A stretch of DNA of 64,000 nt from Bradyrhizobium sp. WBAH42. GTDB lineage: Bacteria > Pseudomonadota > Alphaproteobacteria > Rhizobiales > Xanthobacteraceae. The DNA lies in contig NZ_CP036533.1 in NCBI RefSeq assembly GCF_024585265.1, positions 2,427,001 through 2,491,000 on the forward strand, read 5' to 3'. Numbering within the stretch: the stretch's first letter is position 1; each line of letters starts with the position of its first letter. The translations under genes were made by a program, and so were the position numbers. Below are positions 37,738 to 47,337 of the stretch, piece by piece. Under the pieces are notes generated by a model. That model was not told where the DNA came from. It worked only from the letters and a program-made list of their open reading frames with translations, and did not search any database.

Positions 37738-39654
37738 TCAAATGTTCGCAGCGAGGTCCACGAGCTCGTCGAACAGCACGCCTGATGTCTTCAGCATCTG
37801 CTCGATCTCGTCAGCCGCCTCGGCCACGGTCCGCTTCGACGTGTCGATCACGAGCTCGGCAGCCTCAGGCTTCTCGTAATCGTTGCCGATGCCGGTGAAC
37901 GAGGCGAGCGCGCCGGCGCGGGCTTTCTTGTAATGGCCCTTGGGATCGCGCTCCTCGCACACTTCGGCCGGGGTCGCGACATGGATCTCGCGGAACGCGG
38001 TATCGGCGATGCGGCGCGCGGCGGCGCGATCTTCGCGCGCGGGCGAGACCGCCGCGACGATGGCGATGTGGCCGTTGCGGGCGAGATGTGTCGCGACCTC
38101 GGCGAGGCGGCGGATGTTCTCGCTGCGATCGGTGGCGGAGAAGCCGAGATCGCTGTTGAGCCCGGCACGCAGCGTGTCGCCGTCGAGCAGGATCGGCGAG
38201 CCGCCATTGGTGAAGAGACGCCGCTCCAGCGCCCGCGCCAGCGTCGACTTGCCGGAGGCGGGCAGGCCGGTGAGCCAGACCACGGCACCGTTATGGCGAT
38301 AGCGCGCCGAGCGCTCGTCGCTGCGCAGCGCCGATTCCACCGGCACGATGTCGACCGGCACGGCACGCTGGCCGGCATCGACCGACAGCACCAGGCCGCC
38401 GCCGGCGATGCGTCCGGACACCTCTATGACGAGGCGGCCGGTGCGCGGATTTTCGGTGTAGGGATCGGTCGCGATCGGATTGGACAGGGAGATGTCGATC
38501 TCGCCGACATGGTTGCGGCCGATCGCCTTGTTCTCGCTGCTCGAGAGCTCACCGGGATCGACCGCCTTCTCGATCGCGACAACGGTGGCGCGGCTTTCCT
38601 TTGGCCCGCAGCGCACCAGAAGCTGGTCGCCCTTGGCGAGCGGCTTGTCGTGCAGCCAGAAGATCCGCGCGCGCAGCCGCCGCGTCTCGCGCGGGGCGCT
38701 GCCCACATGCGCGATGATGTCGCCGCGCTCGATGAACAATTCGCGGTCGAGCGTGATGCCGACCGAGCGGCCCGCGCCCTGCCGGCTGGCGACCGGCGTC
38801 ACCGGCCAGCTCTCGACCGTCTTGATCTTCGCGATCTTGCCCGCGGGCATGATCACGATCTCGTCGCCGGCAATCAGGCTGCCGGATTCGATGCGGCCGG
38901 CAACGATGCGACGGTCGTCGAACTTGTAGATCGCCTGCACCGGCAGCCGCAGCGCCAGCGCTTCCAGCGGACGCGCCGGCTCGAGGCGATCGAGCGCCTC
39001 GACCACGGTCGGCCCCTTGTACCAGCCGATGCGGTCGGTACGCTCGGCGACGCCGTCGCCGTCGCGCGCGGAAATCGGGATCACGGCCGTGGGCGTCACG
39101 CCGAGGCCGTTCAGATGCGCGGAAATCTCGTCGCTGATGTCCTTGAAGCGTGCGGCGGAGAAATCGACGCGGTCCATCTTGTTGACGACGACGGCGACCT
39201 GCTTCACGCCGAGCAGATGCAGGAGATAGCCATGCCGCCTGGTCTGGTCGCGCACGCCCTCCAGCGCATCGATGATCAGCACCGCACCGTCGGCCTGCGA
39301 GGCGCCGGTGATCATGTTGCGCAGGAATTCGGCGTGGCCGGGCGCGTCGATCAGCACGATGTCGCGCGAATTGGTGCGGAAGCGGATCTGCGTGGTGTCG
39401 ATGGTGATGCCCTGGTCGCGCTCGGTCTGCAGCGCGTCGAGCAGGAACGACCATTCGAACGGCATGCCGCGCCGCGCGCTGACAGCTTTCAGCATTTCGA
39501 GCTTGCCGTCGGGCAGGCTGCCGGTTTCATGCAAGAGGCGGCCGACCAGCGTCGACTTGCCGTGGTCGACATGGCCGACGATGACGATGCGCACTTGCGG
39601 ACGCGTGGTGCCGTTCGGGGTCGCAGGCGAAGCGGGAGTGACGATCATGTTCAT
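37738..39654 (-). CDS. cysN: bifunctional sulfate adenylyltransferase large subunit / APS kinase (CysNC)
   Basis: A 638-residue fusion. Residues about 20-450 are the CysN GTPase: [29 protein letters not shown]. Residues about 455-638 are the APS kinase Cys[19 protein letters not shown] and [20 protein letters not shown]. With CysD it makes APS from sulfate and ATP, driven by GTP; the kinase then makes PAPS. It starts 19 bases after cysD. The fusion is like NodQ. Because the reductase here looks APS-specific, the kinase half may serve sulfation. Confidence 0.94.
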   Translation of the reverse strand: MNMIVTPASPATPNGTTRPQVRIVIVGHVDHGKSTLVGRLLHETGSLPDGKLEMLKAVSARRGMPFEWSFLLDALQTERDQGITIDTTQIRFRTNSRDIVLIDAPGHAEFLRNMITGASQADGAVLIIDALEGVRDQTRRHGYLLHLLGVKQVAVVVNKMDRVDFSAARFKDISDEISAHLNGLGVTPTAVIPISARDGDGVAERTDRIGWYKGPTVVEALDRLEPARPLEALALRLPVQAIYKFDDRRIVAGRIESGSLIAGDEIVIMPAGKIAKIKTVESWPVTPVASRQGAGRSVGITLDRELFIERGDIIAHVGSAPRETRRLRARIFWLHDKPLAKGDQLLVRCGPKESRATVVAIEKAVDPGELSSSENKAIGRNHVGEIDISLSNPIATDPYTENPRTGRLVIEVSGRIAGGGLVLSVDAGQRAVPVDIVPVESALRSDERSARYRHNGAVVWLTGLPASGKSTLARALERRLFTNGGSPILLDGDTLRAGLNSDLGFSATDRSENIRRLAEVATHLARNGHIAIVAAVSPAREDRAAARRIADTAFREIHVATPAEVCEERDPKGHYKKARAGALASFTGIGNDYEKPEAAELVIDTSKRTVAEAADEIEQMLKTSGVLFDELVDLAANI

Positions 39655-39673
39655 AGCCGCAAAGCGTCCTTGA

Positions 39674-40561
39674 TCAGAGATAGCCGGCGACGCGCAGACG
39701 CTCGAAGGCGTCCTCGGTCTCGTGGTCGAGCGCGCGCCCCGAGCGCTCCGGCACCTTGGTCTGCTCGAGCTCGATCAGGATCTCGTCGATGCTGGACGCC
39801 GTCGAATTCACGGGGTTGGTGATGTCCTGATCGCCGAGCGAGCGATAGCGCTTGCCGTCCTTGGCGAGGTACAGGGGGATGATCGGAATGTTCTCGCGCT
39901 TGGTGTAGGCCCAGATATCGGCCTCGGTCCAATGCAGGATCGGATGGATGCGCAAATGCGCGCCTTGCGGCGGCGAGGCGTTGAAATGGTCCCAGAACTC
40001 CGGCGGCTGGTCGCGCACGTCCCAATTGCCTTCGAGCCCGCGCGGCGAGAACACGCGCTCCTTGGCGCGGGTCGCTTCCTCGTCGCGGCGAATGCCGGCG
40101 ATCAGGCCGTCGAAGCCATACTTTGCGAGCGCCATCTTGAGGCCCTCGGTCTTGCGCGCGGCGGAACGGGCGGCCGGCGGCAGCGTCGGGTCGACCGCAT
40201 CGATCGGCGGGCAGGGCTCGACGCGCAGATCGAGATCCCATTCCTTGCCGTAATGATCGCGGAAGCGATACATCTCCGGAAACTTCTTGCCGGTGTCGAC
40301 GTGAAGGGCCGGGAACGGCATCTTGCCGAAGAAGGCTTTCCGCGCCAGCCAGATCATGACGTTGGAGTCCTTGCCGAGCGACCACAACAGGGCAATCTTC
40401 TTCAGCCGGGCAAAGGCCTCACGGAAGATGTAGATGCTCTGCGCTTCGAGCTGATCGAGATGATCCATGCTCGGGGCGGTCAGCCCGACTGGAATTTGCT
40501 CGTAAATGGGCGCGCGAAAGTTCTGCCCATCTGCACCGGAATCCGTCCTGAGAAGATGCAT
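39674..40561 (-). CDS. cysD: sulfate adenylyltransferase small subunit
   Basis: About 295 residues. The PP-loop motif is [13 protein letters not shown], with SIYIFREAF before it and [20 protein letters not shown] after it; the C-terminal part has [20 protein letters not shown]. It transfers AMP to sulfate with CysN. ATG 40561 is chosen; a GTG three codons earlier (40570) is also in frame. It is divergent from cysG across about 140 bases with operator-like repeats. Confidence 0.95.
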   Translation of the reverse strand: MHLLRTDSGADGQNFRAPIYEQIPVGLTAPSMDHLDQLEAQSIYIFREAFARLKKIALLWSLGKDSNVMIWLARKAFFGKMPFPALHVDTGKKFPEMYRFRDHYGKEWDLDLRVEPCPPIDAVDPTLPPAARSAARKTEGLKMALAKYGFDGLIAGIRRDEEATRAKERVFSPRGLEGNWDVRDQPPEFWDHFNASPPQGAHLRIHPILHWTEADIWAYTKRENIPIIPLYLAKDGKRYRSLGDQDITNPVNSTASSIDEILIELEQTKVPERSGRALDHETEDAFERLRVAGYL

Positions 40562-40590
40562 CTCTGCCACTTTGCGTTTGGAGGCGAAAA

Positions 40591-40661
40591 TTCTATAGTT
40601 GCGGTGCAGAAGAGAAGAAAAAAATTTCTCTTTGCGCGCTCGAAACGAGACATATATAGAA
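40591..40661. promoter_or_regulatory. AT-rich divergent promoter region with inverted repeats (cysD / cysG)
   Basis: The only AT-rich stretch near the sulfur genes. It contains TTCTATA (40591-40597) opposite TATAGAA (40655-40661) and an inner AGAGAA (40611-40616) opposite TTCTCT (40626-40631). These could bind a LysR-type regulator such as CysB/Cbl. No regulator gene is adjacent, so the binding factor is unknown. Confidence 0.5.
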
Positions 40662-40703
40662 AATAATTCCAGTCAACCCCGTTTGTGGGGAAGCGAGTAT
40701 CGC

Positions 40704-42128
40704 ATGCGGTTCTTGCCGGTGTTTCTCGATCTCAAGGCCGGCCCGGTGATTCTCATCGGCGCGGGCGAGCTTTTGCGCGCCAAGCTGCGCGTGCTCGCCG
40801 CTGCCGGCGCGCGGCTGCGCGTGCATGCGATCGACGGCAATCATGACCTCGGCCTGGGCTCCGAAGATGCGGCCCGCATCGAGATCGCGGCGAGCGATCC
40901 GCTCACGGCCGATCTTTCAGGGGTCATCGCTGTCGTCTGCGCGGGCGCAGGCGATGTCGGTGTGGCCATGTCGGCTCGCGCCAAGTCGCTCGGCCTTCCC
41001 GTCAACGTCATGGACGACCTCGAGCATTCCAGCTTCATCTTTCCGGCCATCGTCGATCGCGGCGACGTCGTGGTCGCGGTCGGCACCGGCGGCACCTCCC
41101 CGGTGGTGGCGCGGCGCGTGCGCGAGAAGATCGAGGCGCTGCTGCCGGCGCGCATCGGCGAACTCGCCGAGTTCATCGGCACCTTCCGCAAGTCCATCAA
41201 CGAGCGCATCGCCGAGTTTCCGCTGCGCCGCCGCTTCTGGGAGCGCGTCATCGACGGTCCGATCGGCGCCGCCGTGCTCGCCGGCCGCAAGAGCGAAGCG
41301 GACGCATCGCTCAAGGCAATCTCCGATCCCTCCGCCTTCGCGCGCGCCGACAAGCCGGAAGGCTCGGTCGCGCTGGTCGGCGCCGGCCCCGGCGATCCGG
41401 ATCTGCTCACCATCAAGGCGCTGCGCGCGCTGCAGGACGCCGACATCGTCTTCCATGACGAACTGGTCTCGCCCGAGATTCTGGATCGCATTCGCCGCGA
41501 CACCGCGCGCGTTGCGGTCGGCCGCCGCGTCGGCAAGCCCGGCATCGGCCAGGACGCCATCAACAAGCGCATGATCGAGGCCGCGCAATCGGGCCAGCGC
41601 GTCGTGCGGCTGAAGGGCGGCGATCCCTTCGTATTCGGCCGCGGCGGCGAAGAAGTGGAAGCGCTGCGCGCCGCCGGCGTCGCCTATTCGATCATTCCCG
41701 GCATCACTGCAGGCCTAGGCGCCGCTGCCGATTTCGAGGTGCCGCTCACTTATCGTCACGAAGCGACCCGCATCACCTTTCTCACCGCGCACAAGTCGCG
41801 CGATGCCGAGAACGTGGATTGGTCGACGCTGACCGACACGAAGATGACCGTCGTGGTCTACATGGGCGTGACCGCAGCGCCCGCCGTGCGCGCCGGCCTG
41901 TTCGCGGCCGGTCGCTCGCCGGAGACGCCGGTCGGCGTGTTCGCCCGCGTCACGCGACCCGAGGCCCAAGGCGCGATCGGCACGCTGCGCGACCTGCCGG
42001 AACTGGTGCGGCGGATCCATGGCGGTCCCGCCATCCTCATCATCGGCGACGTGGTCCGGCATGCCGGTTCGCATCGCCGCCAGACTCCCAAGCAAATCAT
42101 CTCTGACCTATTGGATGCAGCCGAATGA
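40704..42128 (+). CDS. cysG: siroheme synthase CysG
   Basis: A 474-residue trifunctional enzyme. The N-terminal region (about 1-210) is the NAD-dependent dehydrogenase/chelatase: GPVILIGAGELLRAKLRVL and VAVGTGGTSPVVARRVRE. The C-terminal methyltransferase has VALVGAGPGDPDLLTIKALR, VRLKGGDPFVFGRGGEE and IPGITAGLGAAA. It makes the siroheme needed by sulfite reductase. The ATG at 40704 begins the family sequence (MRFLPVFLDL); the upstream frame is AT-rich and non-conserved. Its stop overlaps the DUF2849 start. Confidence 0.94.
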   Translation: MRFLPVFLDLKAGPVILIGAGELLRAKLRVLAAAGARLRVHAIDGNHDLGLGSEDAARIEIAASDPLTADLSGVIAVVCAGAGDVGVAMSARAKSLGLPVNVMDDLEHSSFIFPAIVDRGDVVVAVGTGGTSPVVARRVREKIEALLPARIGELAEFIGTFRKSINERIAEFPLRRRFWERVIDGPIGAAVLAGRKSEADASLKAISDPSAFARADKPEGSVALVGAGPGDPDLLTIKALRALQDADIVFHDELVSPEILDRIRRDTARVAVGRRVGKPGIGQDAINKRMIEAAQSGQRVVRLKGGDPFVFGRGGEEVEALRAAGVAYSIIPGITAGLGAAADFEVPLTYRHEATRITFLTAHKSRDAENVDWSTLTDTKMTVVVYMGVTAAPAVRAGLFAAGRSPETPVGVFARVTRPEAQGAIGTLRDLPELVRRIHGGPAILIIGDVVRHAGSHRRQTPKQIISDLLDAAE

Positions 42129-42442
42129 CCTCTCCGCTCGAACAGAAGAAGATCAAGATCGCCGGCCCCTCGGTCGTGACGGCCAACCGCACCTGGGACG
42201 GCATCGTGGTCTACCGCACCGCCGCCAAAAGCTGGTCCGCCGAGCTATCGGAAGCCGCCATCGTGCGCAACTCCGACGAGGCCAAGGCGTTGCTTGCGGA
42301 AGCCGTGGCCGATGACGTCGGCGCCATCGGCCCCTATATCGCGCCGGTGGAGATCGGCGACGATGGCAAGGTCCTGCCCGGCAATCTGCGCGAACAGATT
42401 CGCCGCACCGGCGTCACAATCGGACAGCCGGCCCAGGTTTAA
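42125..42442 (+). CDS. DUF2849 protein in sulfite reductase operon
   Basis: A 105-residue soluble protein beginning with KIKIAGPSVVTANRTWDGIVVY and containing an acidic AEAVADDVGAIGPYIAPVEI segment and a basic REQIRR near the end. It is a DUF2849 family member found with cysG and cysI in many alphaproteobacteria; no function is established. Its ATG overlaps the cysG stop (ATGA), and cysI follows 11 bases later, so it is translationally embedded in the siroheme/sulfite reductase genes. Confidence 0.83.
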   Translation: MTSPLEQKKIKIAGPSVVTANRTWDGIVVYRTAAKSWSAELSEAAIVRNSDEAKALLAEAVADDVGAIGPYIAPVEIGDDGKVLPGNLREQIRRTGVTIGQPAQV

Positions 42443-42453
42443 GGCACGCACTT

Positions 42454-44109
42454 ATGTACGCTTACGACGAAATCGACCGCACGCTCGTCAACGAGCGCGT
42501 CTCGGAGTTCCGCGACCAGGTGAAGCGGCGCCTGTCCGGAGAGCTCACCGAGGACGAGTTCAAGATTCTGCGTCTGCAGAATGGCGTCTATCTGCAGCTG
42601 CACGCTTACATGTTCCGCGTCGCGATTCCCTACGGCACGCTGGCGACGAACCAGATGCGGGCGCTTGCCCATGTCGCGCGCAAATACGACCGCGGCTATG
42701 GCCACTTCACCACGCGGCAGAACATCCAGTTCAACTGGATCAAGCTCGCCGAGCTGCCGGATGCGCTCGAAGACCTCGCCAAGGTCGGCATCCACGCGAT
42801 GCAGACCTCCGGCAACAACATGCGCAACGTCACCTCGGATCAATGGGCCGGCGTCGCGCCGGGCGAGATCGAGGATCCGCGCATCTGGTCTGAGCTGATC
42901 CGTCAGCACACCACGCTGCATCCGGAATTCTCGTTCCTGCCGCGCAAGTTCAAGATCGCGATCACCGCCTCGGACCACGACCGCGCCGCGATCAAGATCC
43001 ACGACATCGGCCTGCGCCTGATCAAGAACGAGAAGAACGAGACCGGCTTCGAGGTTCTCGTCGGCGGCGGTCTCGGCCGCACGCCGTTCATCGCCAAGAC
43101 CATCAAGCACTTCGTGCACGGACGCGACATCCTCAGCTACATCGAGGCTATCTTGCGCGTCTACAACCAGTACGGCCGCCGCGACAACATCTACAAGGCG
43201 CGCATTAAGATCCTGGTGCACGAGCTCGGGATCGAGAAGTTTTCGCGCGAGGTCGAGGACGAGTGGCAGCACATTCGTAACTCCTCGCTCCAGATCGACG
43301 ACGAGGTGATCGAGGACATCCGCTCGCGCTTCACCTATCCTCCTTACGAGAAGCTGCCGCACATGCCGGACGAGCTGCGCCAGGCCGCGGCCGATCCGGA
43401 CTTCGAGGCGTGGCGCAAGAACTCGGTGGCGCCGCACAAGGTGCAGGGCTATTCGATCGTCACGATCTCGCTGAAGCCGACCGGCGGGCCTCCGGGCGAC
43501 GCCACGGCCGAGCAGATGGATGCGCTGGCCGATCTCGCCGACAAATATTCCTTCGGCGAGATCCGCGTCGGCCATGAGCAGAACCTGGCGCTGCCGCACG
43601 TCGCCAAGCGCGATTTGCCGGCGCTGTGGAAGGCGCTCGACAAGCTCGGGCTCGCGACGCCCAACGTCAATCTGATCACCGACATCATCGCGTGCCCGGG
43701 GCTCGATTATTGCTCGCTGGCGAATGCGCGCTCGATTCCGATCGCGCAGGAGCTGACGCGGCGCTTCGCCAACCACGAGCTGGCCAACCTGATCGGCCGT
43801 CTCCACATCAACATCTCCGGCTGCATCAATGCCTGCGGCCATCACCATGTCGGCCATATCGGCATTCTCGGCGTCGAGAAGAACGGCGAGGAGGTTTACC
43901 AGATCACCATCGGCGGCCGTGCGGACGAGAATGCGGCGCTCGGCACCCTGATCGGTCCCGGCGTGAAGTTCGACGAGGTCGCCGACGTCGTCGAGGACAT
44001 CGTGGAAGCTTATCTCGCGCTGCGCGAGCGGCCGGAAGAGCTGTTCATGGACACGGTGAAGCGCCTCGGCGTCGAACCCTTCAAGGAGCGCGTCTATGCC
44101 ACTCGTTAA
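42454..44109 (+). CDS. cysI: sulfite (nitrite/sulfite) reductase hemoprotein
   Basis: A 551-residue siroheme/4Fe-4S enzyme. Two half-domains are seen: an N-terminal RGYGHFTTRQNIQFNWIKL and a C-terminal repeat of the same fold. The cluster Cys are in CPGLDYCSLANARS and SGCINACGHHH. It reduces sulfite to sulfide (a nitrite role is possible from family alone, but the cys context favours sulfite). No flavoprotein partner (CysJ) is in the window, so it probably takes electrons from ferredoxin. It overlaps the DUF934 start by 14 bases. Confidence 0.93.
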   Translation: MYAYDEIDRTLVNERVSEFRDQVKRRLSGELTEDEFKILRLQNGVYLQLHAYMFRVAIPYGTLATNQMRALAHVARKYDRGYGHFTTRQNIQFNWIKLAELPDALEDLAKVGIHAMQTSGNNMRNVTSDQWAGVAPGEIEDPRIWSELIRQHTTLHPEFSFLPRKFKIAITASDHDRAAIKIHDIGLRLIKNEKNETGFEVLVGGGLGRTPFIAKTIKHFVHGRDILSYIEAILRVYNQYGRRDNIYKARIKILVHELGIEKFSREVEDEWQHIRNSSLQIDDEVIEDIRSRFTYPPYEKLPHMPDELRQAAADPDFEAWRKNSVAPHKVQGYSIVTISLKPTGGPPGDATAEQMDALADLADKYSFGEIRVGHEQNLALPHVAKRDLPALWKALDKLGLATPNVNLITDIIACPGLDYCSLANARSIPIAQELTRRFANHELANLIGRLHINISGCINACGHHHVGHIGILGVEKNGEEVYQITIGGRADENAALGTLIGPGVKFDEVADVVEDIVEAYLALRERPEELFMDTVKRLGVEPFKERVYATR

Positions 44110-44611
44110 CGGCGGAAAGATCGTCGATGACAGCTTTGTCAAGCTCGCCGTCGACACGCCGCTGCCCGAGGGCGGCGACATCCTGGTGCCCGCCGAGCGC
44201 TTCCTCGGCGAGGCCGAGGGCTTGCTCAAGCGTTCGGGCAAGGTCGGCGTGATCTGGCCCAACAGTCGCGACATCAGCGAGCTCGTGCCGTATCTCGGCA
44301 AGATCGCCGCCGTCGCGCTGGTGTTCCCGACCTTCCGTGACGGACGGGCCTACAGCCAGGCGCGGCTGCTGCGCGAACGCTACAATTACCGCGGCGAATT
44401 GCGCGCGACCGGTCAGGTGCTGCGCGACCAGTTCGTGTTCATGCTGCGGGCCGGCTTCGATGCCTTCGAGGTCAAGAAGCAGGCCGACGCCGAAGCCTTC
44501 ATGCAGACCGCCAAGCGCTATTCGGTGTTCTACCAGCCGACCGGCGATGGCCGCATCACCGCGCTGCACCGGCGCATGCAGCTGCGCCACTCCGAAGGGG
44601 TCGGCACGTGA
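44096..44611 (+). CDS. DUF934 protein
   Basis: A 171-residue soluble protein: MPLVNGGKIVDDSFVKL, GVIWPNSRDISELVPYLGKI, FPTFRDGRAYSQARLLRERY and a Lys-rich ALHRRMQLRH end. It is in the DUF934 family, which sits between cysI and cysH in many proteobacteria; its biochemical role is not established. It overlaps cysI by 14 bases and cysH by four, so it is tightly co-translated. Confidence 0.88.
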   Translation: MPLVNGGKIVDDSFVKLAVDTPLPEGGDILVPAERFLGEAEGLLKRSGKVGVIWPNSRDISELVPYLGKIAAVALVFPTFRDGRAYSQARLLRERYNYRGELRATGQVLRDQFVFMLRAGFDAFEVKKQADAEAFMQTAKRYSVFYQPTGDGRITALHRRMQLRHSEGVGT

Positions 44612-45333
44612 ACGCGATCGCGCCACATGTTTCGCCCGTGTCTGCGCTGCCTTCGGCGGACGAGCTCGATCGCGCCCTGCGCGATGCCTCGCCCGCGGAG
44701 GTCATTGCCGCGGCGCTGAAAACGGTCGGGCGCGAGAAGCTTGCGCTGGTGTCCTCCTTCGGCACGGAATCGGCGACGCTGTTGAAGGTGATGGCGGACG
44801 TCGATCCGGCGATCCCCGTGATCTTTCTCGACACCGGCTGGCTGTTCGAGGAGACGCTGGCCTATCGCGATACCCTCATTGCGACGCTGGGCCTGAAGGA
44901 CGTCCGCTCGATCAAGCCCGCCGAGGAGACGCTGTTGCGCGAAGATCCCGACCGCGACCTCTGGTTCTCCGATCCCGACGCCTGCTGCCGCATCCGCAAG
45001 GTCGAGCCGCTGGCGCGTGCGCTGAAACCATTCGACGCCTGGCTCAACGGCCGCAAGCGTTTCCAGGGCAATGCGCGCGCCGACATTCCGGTCGTCGAGG
45101 ACGATGGCGCGCGGCTGAAGTTCAATCCCTTCGCCAACGTCTCGCGCGAGGAGATCGAGGCGATCTTCTCCCGCGCCAAATTGCCGCGACACCCTCTGGC
45201 TGCGTCAGGATTCCTGTCGGTTGGGTGTATGCCTTGCACCAGCCGAACGGCTGAGGGCGAGGATGCACGCGCCGGCCGCTGGCGTGGCAGAGCCAAGACA
45301 GAATGCGGCATCCACACGATGAAGACTTCGTAG
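44608..45333 (+). CDS. cysH: APS reductase (CysH, 4Fe-4S type)
   Basis: A 241-residue reductase. SSFGTESATLLKV is the PP-loop-like motif; the Cys pairs Cys126-Cys127 and Cys207/Cys210 bind a 4Fe-4S cluster, which marks APS rather than PAPS reductases. The catalytic Cys233 is in the C-terminal ECGIHTMKTS. It reduces APS to sulfite with thioredoxin or glutathione. The GTG start overlaps the DUF934 stop (GTGA). Confidence 0.93.
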   Translation: MNAIAPHVSPVSALPSADELDRALRDASPAEVIAAALKTVGREKLALVSSFGTESATLLKVMADVDPAIPVIFLDTGWLFEETLAYRDTLIATLGLKDVRSIKPAEETLLREDPDRDLWFSDPDACCRIRKVEPLARALKPFDAWLNGRKRFQGNARADIPVVEDDGARLKFNPFANVSREEIEAIFSRAKLPRHPLAASGFLSVGCMPCTSRTAEGEDARAGRWRGRAKTECGIHTMKTS

Positions 45334-45441
45334 CACAGTCGCGCTGCCACGCTGCGAACAAGAAAATCAGGTTCCGTTGACACAAGAGCGTTTCGCCGCG
45401 AGTTATGCCTGCCGTCGATGACGCCGATGTCGTCGAGGTGA

Positions 45442-46455
45442 ATGGAGATGGACATGATGCGCCGTATCGTTCCGCTCGCCGCGGGATTGCTCGCGACGGG
45501 GTTCTGGGCAGGCTCGGCTCTGGCCGCTGACATCAATTTGCTGAACGTGTCGTACGATCCGACGCGTGAGCTCTATGTCGAGTTCAACAAGGCGTTCGCG
45601 ACCGCCTATCAGAAGGAAACCGGCAAGAGCGTCGAGATCAAGCAGTCGCACGGCGGCAGCGGCTCGCAGGCACGCGCGGTGATCGACGGCTTGCAGGCCG
45701 ATGTGGTGACGCTTGCGCTGGCCTATGACATCGACGCGATCGCGAACAAGGGTCTCACCGCGGCGGATTGGCAGAAGCGGCTGCCGCAGAATTCATCACC
45801 CTATACCTCGACCATCGTCTTCCTGGTGCGCAAGGGCAATCCCAAGGGCATCAAGGACTGGGACGATCTGCTCAAGCCGGGCGTTGCCGTCATCACGCCG
45901 AACCCGAAGACATCGGGCGGCGCGCGCTGGAATTATCTGGCCGCCTGGGGCTTTGCGCAGAAGAAGTACGGCTCGACCGACAAGGCCAAGGACTTCATTG
46001 GAAAGCTCTACCAGCAGGTGCCGGTGCTGGATACCGGCGCGCGGGGCGCCACTGTGACCTTTGTCGAGCGCGGCGTCGGCGACGTGCTGCTCGCCTGGGA
46101 GAACGAGGCTTATCTTGCGCTCAAGGAGTTTGGTCCCGAAAAATTCCAGATCATCGCACCGCCGCAGTCGATCCTCGCCGAGCCGCCGGTCGCGATCGTG
46201 GACAAGGTTGCCGACAAAAAGGGCACCCGCAACGCGGCCGACGCCTACCTTCAATACTGGTACACCAAGGAAGGGCAGGAGATCGCCGCGCGCAATTTCT
46301 ACCGTCCGCGCGATGCCGAGACCGCCAAAAAGTACGAAAATTCCTTCGCCAAGGTCGAGCTGTTCACGATCGACGACGTCTTCGGCGGCTGGACCAAGGC
46401 ACAGAAGGAACATTTTGCAGACGGCGGCGTTTTCGATCAGATTTACAAGAACTGA
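45442..46455 (+). CDS. sbp: sulfate ABC transporter substrate-binding protein
   Basis: A 337-residue periplasmic protein with a signal peptide ([26 protein letters not shown], here shortened: basic start then [13 protein letters not shown]). The mature part has [15 protein letters not shown] and [16 protein letters not shown], then [14 protein letters not shown], the sulfate/thiosulfate-binding fold. Start uncertain among four in-frame ATGs at 45442-45457; the later ones have GGAG closer to the usual spacing. It follows cysH after 108 bases and heads the sulfate importer genes. Confidence 0.92.
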   Translation: MEMDMMRRIVPLAAGLLATGFWAGSALAADINLLNVSYDPTRELYVEFNKAFATAYQKETGKSVEIKQSHGGSGSQARAVIDGLQADVVTLALAYDIDAIANKGLTAADWQKRLPQNSSPYTSTIVFLVRKGNPKGIKDWDDLLKPGVAVITPNPKTSGGARWNYLAAWGFAQKKYGSTDKAKDFIGKLYQQVPVLDTGARGATVTFVERGVGDVLLAWENEAYLALKEFGPEKFQIIAPPQSILAEPPVAIVDKVADKKGTRNAADAYLQYWYTKEGQEIAARNFYRPRDAETAKKYENSFAKVELFTIDDVFGGWTKAQKEHFADGGVFDQIYKN

Positions 46456-46491
46456 TCGGGCGCTGTCGTAGAGGCTTTAGCAGGGGGCCTG

Positions 46492-47328
46492 GTGAGCGCA
46501 CTCGCAGCACGACGCCGGACATTGCCGGGCTTCGGTCTCACCATGGGACTGACGCTTTCCTGGCTGTCCGTGATCATCCTGATTCCGCTCGCGGGCCTGT
46601 TCCTGAGATCGCTCGAGCTCAGCCCCGAGCAGTTCTGGAATATCCTCTCCAGCCGCCGCACCCTGAACGCGCTCCGCGTCTCGTTCGGCCTCGCCTTTGC
46701 GGCGGCCTGCGTCAACCTGGTGATGGGCAGCATCATCGTCTGGGCGCTGGTGCGCTACCGCTTCCCCGGCCGTCGCATCTTCGATGCCATCGTCGACGTG
46801 CCGTTTGCGCTGCCGACGGCGGTGGCCGGCGTCGCGCTGACGGCGCTGTTCGCCGAGAAAGGTTGGCTGGGAGCGCCGCTCGCCGCGCTCGGCATCAAGG
46901 TGGCGTTCACGCCGGTCGGCATCTTCGTCGCCATGATCTTCATCGGCATTCCCTTTGTTGTCCGCACCGTGCAGCCGGTGCTCCAGGATCTCGACCCTGA
47001 GATCGAGGAGGCAGCCGGCAGCTTGGGGGCCAGCCGCTGGCAGACCATCGTCCGCGTGATCCTGCCCTCGCTCGCCCCGGCGCTGCTCACGGGCCTCGCG
47101 CTCGCCTTCGCCCGCGCGGTCGGTGAATACGGCTCGGTGATCTTCATCGCCGGCAATCTGCCCAACGTCTCCGAGATCGCGCCGCTCTTGATCGTGATAC
47201 GCCTGTCCGAATTCCGCTACGCCGATGCGACCGCGATTGCGGTGGTCATGCTGGTCGTCTCCTTCGTCATCATCTTCACGGTCAATCGGCTCCAGCGCTG
47301 GGCGCGGAGCCGGATTCCGGCGCGCTGA
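46492..47328 (+). CDS. cysT: sulfate ABC transporter permease CysT (CysU)
   Basis: A 278-residue permease with six hydrophobic segments, the RVSFGLAFAAACVNLVMG segment, and the EAA loop EIEEAAGSLGASRWQTIVRV followed by LPSLAPALLTGLALAFARAVG. It forms the inner-membrane channel with CysW. A GTG start is used. A gap of 36 bases separates it from sbp. Confidence 0.93.
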   Translation: MSALAARRRTLPGFGLTMGLTLSWLSVIILIPLAGLFLRSLELSPEQFWNILSSRRTLNALRVSFGLAFAAACVNLVMGSIIVWALVRYRFPGRRIFDAIVDVPFALPTAVAGVALTALFAEKGWLGAPLAALGIKVAFTPVGIFVAMIFIGIPFVVRTVQPVLQDLDPEIEEAAGSLGASRWQTIVRVILPSLAPALLTGLALAFARAVGEYGSVIFIAGNLPNVSEIAPLLIVIRLSEFRYADATAIAVVMLVVSFVIIFTVNRLQRWARSRIPAR

Positions 47329-47337
47329 GGGCGGATC

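Noticed and set aside
35503..37785. A 760-codon frame antisense to glcB
   Set aside because: Same shadow effect; glcB on the other strand has full family sequence.
42439..44301. A 620-codon frame antisense to cysI
   Set aside because: Opposite a complete cysI and without recognisable motifs.
45378..45410. Sigma-70-type promoter before sbp (TTGACA and TTATGC)
   Set aside because: Spacing is about 20 bases, too long to support without data.
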